A stretch of DNA of 17,179 nucleotides from NCBI GenBank assembly GCA_900169235.1, contig FWCC01000540.1, forward strand, positions 1-17,179. The letters are read 5' to 3'. The position numbers and the translations under genes are program-made. The notes below the pieces were generated by a model that saw nothing but the letters and a program-made list of their open reading frames with translations, ran no database searches and was not told where the DNA came from. Numbering within the stretch: the first letter of the stretch is position 1; each line of letters opens with the position of its first letter. This DNA is from Zarea fungicola. Lineage: Eukaryota > Ascomycota > Sordariomycetes > Hypocreales > Cordycipitaceae. Positions 9,288 through 17,179 of this stretch are shown here, piece after piece.

Positions 9288-10383
9288 CTTCCACCCGTTC
9301 ACACAATCGAGGCAGAACTGAGTGTCAGCATGCTCCGTGCCCAACACCTCACACCCTACACGGAAACATTATTGCATCATAGCTAATGCTTCTGCAACCC
9401 GCCCAGCGCAATACCATAAATTTGCGAGTTCAAACAGGCTACCGCGGTTTTCCTTCCCGAGAGTCTGCTGCGCAACATCAAACGCTTCGCTAAAGAGTTT
9501 CTCCGCTTCAACAATGTTTCCTTCCAGCCGGTATGTTGCACCAATATCGCGCAAACGCCTAACGACCGCAAGATCTCTGAATTCTGAAGTTGCTTCCCGA
9601 GCCACGGTAAGTACACGTCGGCTTACTTCTCGTGCTATACTGCAGTATTTTTGTGCGAAATAGATCGTAGCTAGCTCCTCCAGCCTTTGAATAGTGATGT
9701 AATGCTTCTCTCCCCAAACCAGGAAGCTCTGTGAATGCGCATCAAGCTGTAGTTTTTGTGGATGGCCGGGAACGTCGTAGGTGGTAAAAAGAGAGTTGGC
9801 TGGGTATCGATAATATCCTTCATAACAGCGAGTACCACGCTTTGCTTTTGTATCGGCCAAAACCAATGTAGGTTATTGAAAATTATCATGGAGCACCCAC
9901 GTCTTTGTGCATGTTGTGTCTTCCAAGACAGCCTCCCCGTGTGGACATGGCTAACCGTTGTCGCGCCGTTTTATACACTCTGGCTCCCTGCAGAATTCCT
10001 GGACCACTTCCTTTATAGCCTCTTCGAGTGATTTGGCAGAATAACTACCAGAGGGCGGAGCAGGTAGAAGTGAATTGCGCTTTGGCGTGAAGGCTTTCTG
10101 ACTGACTCTTGCGTATGCTGAGCTGCACTCCCCGATAGACATTTGGAGCCGACCGAGCATTATTGCAATGATTCTATTACGAAGAATGCTAGTCGCAATG
10201 AGCATATTGTTGATAACCTTCCTGAAGGAAATTATACCCTCCGGTACTTGTACCGCCTATAAAACGAAATACATCGCAGGGATGCGGCGGCTCATCGAGG
10301 CCGCTCACTTTGCGGATGTTGTCCCTGATCATCTCCTGCAGGTAAAGGCTCGACAGGCGACGGATACCACCTCCATCTTGCAC
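9288..10383 (-). pseudogene. Broken patatin-TPR NLR-like (STAND) gene, centre deleted
   Basis: Remains of a fungal NLR-like protein, the family with an N-terminal patatin lipase, a central NB-ARC and C-terminal TPRs, linked to self/non-self recognition. Reading the minus strand: oxyanion motif DGGGIR, then CDVFRFIGGTSTGG with the GxSxG nucleophile; a phase-preserving 64-nt intron 10237-10174; IIAIMLGRL and AFTPKRNSL; TAG at 9953-9951; DTTCTKT; a likely 61-nt intron 9900-9840 leading to VVLAVMKD; PTLF and TTYD, separated by a frameshift in the T-run 9790-9786. The sequence then jumps directly to TPR-like helices (WGEKHYITIQRLEELATIY, LEGNIVEAEKLFSEAF). TAA at 9371-9369 precedes CEVLGTEHADT, the usual VLGxxHPDT TPR signature. 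NB-ARC and most TPRs are missing. No start codon is recognised. Not functional as it stands. Confidence 0.85.
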
Positions 10384-12300
10384 TAATCAGTGGCAAAGAT
10401 CGAAAAATCACCGTAAGTGGTTCTTAACGAGGGAAAGAATTGTTAACATTGAGTCCATATTTGCCTACACTATGACGCAAGGGGATGTGGAGGTTGCGAG
10501 GAATTGAGGATACTGACAACTGATCCCACGCGTCGACATATCCCTGCAAGCGGGGTGGCGAGCGGGAGTCGTGTCAGCCTCAGGGCTTAACTCATGCACG
10601 ATGATGCATGTAGCATTCTTGCCATTGTATTGAAATTGGTTGAAAAGAATTGCGAAGCCGAACATGTGCACCTGTGACGAACTTCTTCCGCGACAAGACG
10701 CCTGTAGGCGTCAAAATGCCCTGTCCTTGTCACTGCAACAGCTGATACACTTGTCTGAACAGCCGATTCCACACCCATATATGTCCCAGTCTTTAATTGA
10801 AGTGTTCGTACAATTGTTCAATTCAATAACCTTGTATAGTACACCTTTATGCAATAATTAATTTTTTTGCAGATGTATGTAAAACTATGTATCAAGAAAA
10901 AAAAAAGAAACGTGCTGGTTGGAATCAAACTCAGCATGCGATAAACTCAGCTATTAAGCTGCCTACGTTGAGGCTCAGAACGCTATATCAAAGCTCGATT
11001 CTAACAATCTAGATTGCCGGTCCGTCATACATCTGTCGTCCAAGCTCACAGGAGGGTGATCTAAAGAAGTGTGTAATAGTTACTGCTTGATATGAAGAAC
11101 GTAAATATTCCCAAAATAAAAGCAGCCCAGCTTAGCTTACTGCAAACTACATGTCGAATTAATGGGAAAGCCAAGGTAGTGCGCCACTTTCCCATAATTG
11201 CGCCAAACTTGCCTGTCCCTATGCCTTGTCTCTTCCGTCGTACATCAATATCGTACTACAGTACCATCCTACTAAAACATTATTGCCTAACAGCTTCTAA
11301 GGTATACAGAATAAGAAAGCTATCCAATTTGAATGACTAGTTAGTGCGCCGCCAATGGAAGATCGTCCAGAGATGTGACGAGTGGTCTACGAGCGGCGAA
11401 TATTGTCTCTAATCTTCAGATAAATGCGAAAACTTATGACCCTGCTTGTACGAGGATCGTTCCATCGCGTTGGCTTAAGCTTTGCTTTTTTTGCAGCTCT
11501 AGCGGCAAACAGGAGACCTAGTTCTGCATCCGATCATTGCACAGGACGGAGGGAGTTGTCCACGGGATCGCTGTCAAAATTAATTTATGAATTGATCAAT
11601 ACTTATTTATAACTCATAGCCCATTCCAATCTTCTTTTTTACCAATCTAAAATTGATCAGCAACGTGTAAATAACCAAGGGTGCCATCGTTTCATCGTAA
11701 CAGTCAGAGCTCTCAAGCCCAAGTATAACAGAACCCAGCTATGTGGGCCCTAATTCAGTACCAAACAGGAACACTCGCGATTCTGCTGTAGATATCTTTC
11801 TATTCGTGAATATTATACCCTCCCTTGTCAGGAAGAAGGCCTTTAATCAAAGGGAAAGAAAAAGGGCCTGTCGGTGAGTAGTTGTACTTGCTTCCGTAAT
11901 GTTGGTGTTGGTGGAGGGTCTATTGTGGTCGTATGTCTCTGCCAAGTGGACTACTGTGTGGCATGTCAAAATATTTAAAACAACCAAACCAATTATATCT
12001 AAGAGAAATAATGTTATACAGGAAAGCAGAGCATTCCAAGACCAACACGCAGGACTTCAAACATCGCTCTACCATTGCAGGAGCTCAACAGCGTCTTTTA
12101 AGTTCCTATTCGTCAACGGCAACAAACACGCACAGCAAACTTAACCGATACAGTAGGAGTATTGTTCTAAGTGAAATTAATCACTATTTATCTGCCTTTT
12201 TAAAGAAATTAAATTTATATATCATTTTCTATTATTTTCTATTATTTTATAACTCTTTTATTATCATTTTTTTTCTGCCCTGGCTAAATAAAAGCTCTAG
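10384..12300. other. AT-rich gene-poor stretch
   Basis: About 1.9 kb without a recognisable gene: frames are short, lie on both strands and carry no family motif. It contains the tRNA-like relic at 10911-10982 and a low-complexity T-rich tract at 12199-12276 with TTTTCTATTA repeated. Composition changes near 12290, where GC-richer sequence that leads into the ABP1 gene begins. Together with the NLR relic this looks like an accessory, decaying compartment between conserved genes. Confidence 0.5.
10911..10982 (-). ncRNA. tRNA-like relic with oligo-T run
   Basis: A 72-base minus-strand segment has the size of a tRNA. Its ends CGTTCTG and CAGCACG pair at six of seven positions like an acceptor stem. 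The B-box position reads AGTTTGATTCC, differing from GGTTCGATTCC only by two transitions (G to A, C to T). Three bases and a C after the 3' end comes a run of ten T, as in a Pol III terminator. The A-box region is only loosely similar, the T stem pairs badly, and the middle gives a CAGC/GCTG hairpin with a six-base loop. A functional tRNA is unlikely; a decayed tRNA or tRNA-derived SINE is the best guess. Confidence 0.3.
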
Positions 12301-12766
12301 TAGTTTAGGTGGAGGGCTGTTGGCAAGTTACCCAGCCACACCCCGTGCCCCACCAGCTCAAGACACCATCTTTCTTTAGCACTTGAGCACCAGAGACAAA
12401 CCTCAGCCAATGCCAGCGCCACAATAGCTCGTAAGCACCAAATCAGTCACCCCGCTTCCAGCTCGCGCTGCGGCTCACTCGTCATAGGCAACGTACGTCA
12501 ACCTCCCCAGCAAACTCTTGGCCAAGCTCAGGAGCTCCTCCGTTTATTATTCTCTCGATTCAACCAACCTTGCGCCCTCTTCCTACGGACACGCAACCAA
12601 TTCACCCATCCATACGCGCATTTACTACCTTCGGGCTCGCCGTGCTTGTTTCCCGGCTGTCGTTTAGCCTGTGCCAATCCCGTCATTTCTGGAAACCAAA
12701 GCTTCCTTTCCAGAGCTTTTGTGGAAACCTGTTCACAAAACGGCTGCCTCATCGCTAGCCCTGTCG
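12301..12766 (+). promoter_or_regulatory. ABP1 promoter and non-coding first exon region
   Basis: After the AT-rich tract the plus strand becomes C- and T-rich, typical of a fungal promoter and 5' leader. The end of the non-coding first exon is placed at 12766 by the GTAAGT donor that follows. The transcription start cannot be fixed from sequence. No open frame here joins in phase to the ABP1 coding exon. Confidence 0.4.
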
Positions 12767-12860
12767 GTAAGTTACGGCCCAATCTTACTAATTCAAAAGC
12801 GATCGGATATTCTCGCAGAGGATAATTATCAAGCTGCTAATAACGCACATGCCCTTTTAG
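12767..12860 (+). other. ABP1: 5' UTR intron of ABP1
   Basis: A GTAAGT donor at 12767, a GCTAAT branch site at 12836-12841 and a CCTTTTAG acceptor ending at 12860 form a complete 94-nt intron only six bases before the ABP1 start codon. All three signals match the other introns of the window, so a spliced leader is likely. Confidence 0.7.
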
Positions 12861-12866
12861 CACGCG

Positions 12867-15346
12867 ATGGCTTCCCTCAACCTCTCCATAAATGGCCCGT
12901 CCATCAAGAACCAGTACCAATCCATCGTCGAGGCTCCTGTGCCCAGCTCCAACTCACCCACTTTTGCGAAATGGGCTCTCTTTACTGTTCAGACGCCCCT
13001 GGTCAGCGTTTTCGAGTCCTCTGGAAGCAATGAGAGTGTTCTCAAGGTAGAGACAAGCGGTGGTAAGGCCTCCCCCGAGAGTCCCGAGGCACCCGAACAC
13101 ACTCTAACCACAGACTGACGCCATTTCTGCAGAGGGCGAACTCAGCGAGCTTTTCGAGGACTTCAATGAGGGCCGAGTCCAATTCGGCTTCGTCAAGGTT
13201 AAGGACCCAAATACGGCCCTGCCAAAGCATGTCCTCATCGCCTGGTGTGGTGACGGCGTCCCCGAGCGAACGAAGGGCTACTTCACCAGCCACCTCAATG
13301 CCGTTTCCAAGGTCCTCCATGGCTACCATGTACAGGTCACCGCTCGATCCGATGAAGACCTAGATCCCGAAGCTCTTATGCGCAAGGTTTCAGATGCTTC
13401 TGGAGCCAAATATGCCGGCGGTCCTAGCACCAGCTCCTCCAAAGCCCCCCCTCCTATCAAGTCCAAGCCCGTCTTCTCGCCATCCATGTCCAGCGCGGGT
13501 CGCTCGGTAAACCCTATTATTGCGGCTCGCTCACGTAGAGACGAAAACGTAGACGGTGATGGCTGGGGTGCAGATGCGCCCCCCGTGACTAGAACACAGG
13601 TGGAAAAGGTCGAGTCTGCCTACAAGCCTACAAAGGTTGACATGCCCAACCTCTCCCGCCAAACAGAACCCTCTCGATATACTCCTGCTGCTTCCCAACA
13701 AGACAGAGATGTAATTGGTGGTGGCTACAAGCCCGTTGGCAAGGTCGATATTGCTGCTATCCGCGCTCAGGCTAAGGAGCAGCGCGACGACCGACCAACC
13801 ATTGTCAAGGGAGCATATGAGCCCGTTGGCAAGGTCGATATTGCAGCAATTCGCGCCAAGGCACAGAAACCTGCTTCTGAGCAGCCTGTAGAGCAGTCCG
13901 CCGAGGAAGAGGCCCCGAAACCGCTTGCTGACAGAGCTGCTGCATTCTCGCAGCCCACTCAGGCCGAGAGACTAACGTCGATGCCCAAACCCAAGGTTGC
14001 TAACAAGTTTGGCGGCGGTGGGTATTCTGCCACCAAAGCCCCGACGCCTGGCGCTCTTGGCCTCCAAGGACCGGTGTCCTCCGCTGCCTCGGCTCCAATA
14101 ACCACCACAAGCCGCACATTTGCAAATGAGGGCGGCAAGACCCCTGCGCAGCTCTGGGCTGAGAAAAAGGCGCGAGAGCGGGGCTCCGACGCTGGAGAAG
14201 CAGCTACATCATCTTCTGCTCCGCCGATTAGCCAACAGCAAAGTGGTAGCAATGAGTGGAAGAGCGGATACCAGGGCAAGTCCTGGGCATCGGTCCAAAC
14301 CCCAGCGTTTGGGCGTGGAGGCGCTGAAACTGTCCGTGAGAACAATACCGGTGTCTCTGAGGAGGAGACCGACAAGGGCGAAGTCGAATCAGCAGGCGGT
14401 GTTTCGGCCCTGCGCGACCGCTTCAAGAGCGCGGCTCCCATGGGTGCAGCAATCCCTGTTGTTCCTGGTAGCGCCCACGGGCAAGAAGAAGAGGATGAAG
14501 AACTATCAGCACCCCCACCTCCTCCTGCGAGTTCGCGCCCCTCTGGCGGATTTGCTCTGCCTGGCTTACCTACTCGCCCAGCACCAGCGGATGATGAACC
14601 CGAGGACGAACCCGAACCCGAGCGTGAGCCTTCGCCTATTCGCGTAGCACGACCTGTTGCTCGCGAGCCGGAGCCAGTCCGCGCCCCTGCACCGCCTCCC
14701 GCCCCCGCCCCCGCGCCGAGGGAGCTTACACCGGAGCCTGAACCTGAGCCTGAACCGGAGCCTGAGCCTGAGCCTGTACCGGCACCGCGACCAGTTCCTG
14801 TCGCTCACCAAGCACCCCCTCCTGCCGCGGCCGCCAGCGGAGGCTCCAAACGAGCTGTTATTCTATATGACTATGACAAGGACGAGGACAATGAGATAAA
14901 TCTTGTTGAGGGCGAGATTGTCAGCGACGTTGACCAGGTCGACCCTGATTGGTGGATAGGCACTAATGTCCACGGCGAGAACGGTCTGTTCCCAAGCAGC
15001 TATGTTGAACTGATTGAAGATGATGGCGCCGGCACTGCTCCGGCGCCAGCAAAGGCACCTGTGCCTGCTGCTGCTCCCGCGACTAGCACTTCTTCCGGGC
15101 CAACTGCTACGGCGCTGTACGACTATGAAGCCGCAGAAGATAATGGTAAGAAAAAGCCTTTCTTATTGCCGCCTTTATTTGACGTTTGCTAACCACGACT
15201 CTTCCTTGTCTTCTCAAACAGAGCTTTCATTCCCAGAGGATGCGCAAGTCACAAATCTTGAGTTCCCTGACGACGACTGGTGGTTTGGCCACTATAATGG
15301 CCACTCGGGTCTCTTCCCCGCCAACTATGTCCAATTGAACCAGTAG
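12867..15346 (+). CDS. ABP1: Abp1-type actin-binding protein (ADF-H plus two SH3)
   Basis: Actin-patch adaptor that binds F-actin and recruits endocytic partners. Exons are 12867-13062, 13133-15145 and 15222-15346; introns of 70 and 76 nt have GTAAGG/GTAAGA donors, and both splices are phase 1, giving 777 aa. The ADF-H domain covers about residues 1-145, ending in GYHVQVTARSDEDLDPEAL. A disordered middle follows with three YKP/YEP repeats at 229, 264 and 294, the last two carrying VGKVDIAAIRA. A Pro/Glu-rich linker includes seven Glu-Pro pairs at 600-613 and polyproline runs. SH3-1 (about 640-693) has ALYDY-like ILYDYD, WW and FPSSYV; SH3-2 (about 724-777) has ALYDYEA, WW and FPANYV. The third intron junction falls inside SH3-2 and restores AEDNELSF. 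A tryptophan in an acidic setting (DGDGWGADAP, about 207-216) may stand for the Arp2/3-binding acidic motif of yeast Abp1; that is inference. Confidence 0.94.
13726..13857 (+). repeat. ABP1: Internal repeat in ABP1 (Y-K/E-PVGKVDIAAIRA)
   Basis: Two copies of a 42-base coding repeat lie at 13726-13767 and 13816-13857, exactly 90 bases apart. The core is identical in DNA over about 25 bases (13730-13754 and 13820-13844), including synonymous sites. A diverged relative (YKPTKVDMPNL) precedes them. Confidence 0.85.
14734..14775 (+). repeat. ABP1: Glu-Pro hexanucleotide repeat in ABP1
   Basis: Seven tandem GAR-CCN codon pairs encode (Glu-Pro)7 between the polyproline segments. As an imperfect hexanucleotide repeat it is prone to length change between strains; the pairs also act as a stiff acidic linker before the SH3 domains (inference). 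Confidence 0.85.
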
Positions 15347-16178
15347 AACCGGCAAAAGGGTCATGGTAGATGACGGAACGAGCGAACGTGATGGCAACAA
15401 GGGAGTTGGTTGTTTTGCAGCCCTTATGGGCATGTGGTAACGCCAGCTTAAGCAGGGGCCAAGTGACAAAAAATGAACGATGGGTAAGGTAAGGGAGGAG
15501 GATTTGCAGATGTTGAAATGCATGTTTTTTTTTCATTACTGCTCAGTCTGGTTTTATTTTTCAATTTTACGTTCAGCCTATTTTCAAACGACTCTGTATC
15601 CTTTCTAGTGCCAAGTCCATGCGGCCTAGGATGGTTTAACATGAGGCCTACTTACATTCCACCCACGTGCAGAAGGTCGTCAGATAGTAACCTCGGCCCA
15701 GTTGGCAAGTTGCGGCTATCAAGTTAATCCAAGAGCTCTACCAAAACTGCATACGAGAATCTCCCCTTTCACCGTGCAATTTGACTAACCGTTGCAAGGA
15801 AAAGGAAACCAAATTGATATAGACACAACTGCAAACGAAGTTAAGCAGTAAAAGCGTAGTTACAAAATTGACGCAAAGAAAACATGGAAGAGATCGAATA
15901 ACTGTTTAGAAAATCAAGGCTGGCGATTAAAAACCAATCCTCGCAAGTCAGCCTGCGAAGCATCCAAGTGAAGCATGTTTTGACCGTGTCAAACGGTCAG
16001 ACCATCCAAGTTTCTCTCGCAGCATGTATGCGCAGATATATTTAACGACAAGGCCCGTATCGCAGTCGTTGCATCCAGGTACCGGTCTATTCAAAGGGTA
16101 AAAACGGGTCATGGAGTGGCAGCAGCCACCATGATGGTGAAACCAGAACAGTTCGGCGCCACAGAAAGTCGGCGTCGG
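15347..16178. other. Intergenic region ABP1 to CYSTM gene
   Basis: No gene seen. It holds the 3' ends of two convergent transcripts. At 15981-15999 TGACCGT and ACGGTCA form a 7-bp hairpin with a 5-base loop, flanked by direct copies of CATCCAAG at 15961-15968 and 16003-16010. No tRNA or repeat family was recognised. Confidence 0.45.
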
Positions 16179-16873
16179 TTAGCAGAGGCATTCACAGCAC
16201 TCGAGACTAAGGGTGGGAAAATGCGGTTAGTCGACAAGTACTGTCTCGTTGATCGGATACGAGTTGCAACTTACCAGCACTCGCACGACTCTTCAACAAC
16301 ACAGCAACAGCAGAGAGCGGCGAGACAGCCCATCAAGCAGCCATTGTTACCACCACGGCTACCACGGGTGTCCTGAGGAGGTTGTTGCTGCGGCGCCGGG
16401 TATCCCTGCGGCTGATACCCTCCCTGCGGTGGTGCATAACCTGGCTGACCCTGCCCCTGGTACGGTTGGTTGTACCCTCCTTGGTTGTACCCTCCCTGCT
16501 GTCCTTGATAATGCATCTGTTGAGGGGGTTGCGGTGCCTGGCCCTAAACAAGAAATGTTAGATTCTATCGAGGCAGAGGATGCAACGCCGTATCATGGGC
16601 AACGGCGGGGTTTCAGTATCCGCCACCGGTGTCGAGTTCCTTTGCGATTTCGTCGCCTTGATCAGCTATCAATCTGTTGGTCCAATCGTCGATGTGCGCT
16701 CCAAAAGCTCGGGAAGCACAACAAGACAAGATGGCAAATCTCGGCTCGGTCTCGTGTGAGGATTTGCGACGAGGTGTGCACGCGCGATATTGACCCTTCG
16801 TTGCCCAAGATTTGTCAAGGCCCATCGTTGCACCTACCTGGTGTGGATTATTATAGTAATCCCCGCTGGACAT
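16179..16873 (-). CDS. Cys-rich CYSTM-type small protein
   Basis: Small eukaryotic protein with a low-complexity head and a Cys-rich C-terminal module of the CYSTM type, thought to sit at membranes and linked to stress tolerance. Exons on the minus strand are 16873-16838, 16543-16275 and 16206-16179. Intron 1 is 294 nt (GTAGGT donor, TCTAAC branch) and intron 2 is 68 nt (GTAAGT donor, CTAAC branch, CTTAG acceptor); phases fit (0 and 2) and give 110 aa. Residues 1-12 are [12 protein letters not shown]; residues 13 to about 77 are Gln/Gly/Pro/Tyr-rich with YNQGG and [11 protein letters not shown] repeats; the end has [15 protein letters not shown], then [14 protein letters not shown]. The Cys cluster beside a short hydrophobic run suggests palmitoylation or membrane contact (inference). 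The start context is A-rich (gcaaaaATG). The unusually long intron 1 leaves room for a missed exon. Confidence 0.82.
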
Positions 16874-17179
16874 TTTTGCTGGCTTGAAAACGGTGACAGA
16901 TTAGAGAGAAGAAAGGAGGTGATTAGGTATGGAGGATTGAGGGCAGGTTGGATTTATTTCTGGTTTCCTGTTGGGGAGGATAGCGTATCTCAGAGGGTGA
17001 TTTGGGAAATGGAAGGAAAGAAAGTGAGTGAGAAGAGGAGATTGGGAGGAGAAGTAATCTGGGCAGGCGGTAGGCGAAAGCTCGGCCACTGCTGGTTCTA
17101 CGCCGATTTCTCTGGGGCGAGAAACTCCAGGGAGAGCTTGTTGACAGCCAGTAGAGGTACATGTGCCACGCCCCCACCG
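16874..17179 (-). promoter_or_regulatory. Promoter and leader of the CYSTM gene
   Basis: On the minus strand this is pyrimidine-rich (CT tracts at about 16905-17060), typical of a fungal leader, and lies directly before the CYSTM start. No upstream gene was recognised before the window ends. The GC-rich CCACGCCCCCACCG at 17166-17179 is a possible zinc-finger site but is not specific. Confidence 0.35.

Noticed and set aside
11899..12379. Overlapping frames of 81 and 148 codons
   Set aside because: They run into a low-complexity T-rich tract, have no motif and no exon context.
15620..15740. tRNA-like D-arm words (TGGTAGAGC on the minus strand)
   Set aside because: No B-box, no acceptor pairing and no T-run nearby.
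16249..16887. 212-codon plus-strand frame over the CYSTM gene
   Set aside because: Antisense shadow without motifs; the minus strand has consistent introns and a known type of Cys-rich tail.
1..17179. CRISPR arrays, operons, insertion sequences
   Set aside because: The window is eukaryotic nuclear DNA with spliced genes; no array, transposase frame or terminal repeats were found.

Overview
The window reads as nuclear DNA of a filamentous ascomycete (Pezizomycotina, probably Sordariomycetes). Introns are short (61-94 nt, one of 294 nt) with GTAAGT/GTATGT-like donors and CTAAC/CTAAT branch sites, coding exons are GC-richer than the spacers, and the proteins are fungal types. Species cannot be named from the sequence alone. 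All exon boundaries below were derived by hand from splice signals, phase and protein continuity.

Layout: (1) 1-2436: gene-poor, decayed DNA with a 19-bp minisatellite at the left edge; its last ~200 bases hold two perfect Gcn4/CPC1-type sites. (2) 2437-4442 (+): cytosolic-type glutaminyl-tRNA synthetase, 3 exons, 627 aa. (3) 5414-6407 (+): classical short-chain dehydrogenase, 3 exons, 281 aa, convergent with (4) 6722-8606 (-): mitochondrial 2-methylisocitrate lyase of the ICL2/McL type, 2 exons, 603 aa. (5) About 9288-10383 (-): the broken remains of a patatin-TPR NLR-like (STAND) gene that has lost its centre. (6) About 10384-12300: AT-rich, gene-poor, with one tRNA-like relic followed by an oligo-T run. 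(7) 12867-15346 (+): Abp1-type actin-binding protein (ADF-H, KVDIAAIRA repeats, Pro/Glu-rich linker, two SH3 domains), 777 aa, with a 5' UTR intron. (8) 16179-16873 (-): small Cys-rich CYSTM-type protein, 110 aa, 3 exons.

The genes are mostly independent housekeeping loci: translation, propionyl-CoA (methylcitrate cycle) metabolism, actin patches and endocytosis, and a putative membrane stress protein. The SDR and the lyase are convergent neighbours with no demonstrated functional link. I do not see a new multi-gene system. The most interesting items are the NLR relic, the CPC1 site pair at the GlnRS gene, the reconstructed CYSTM gene and the tRNA-like relic.
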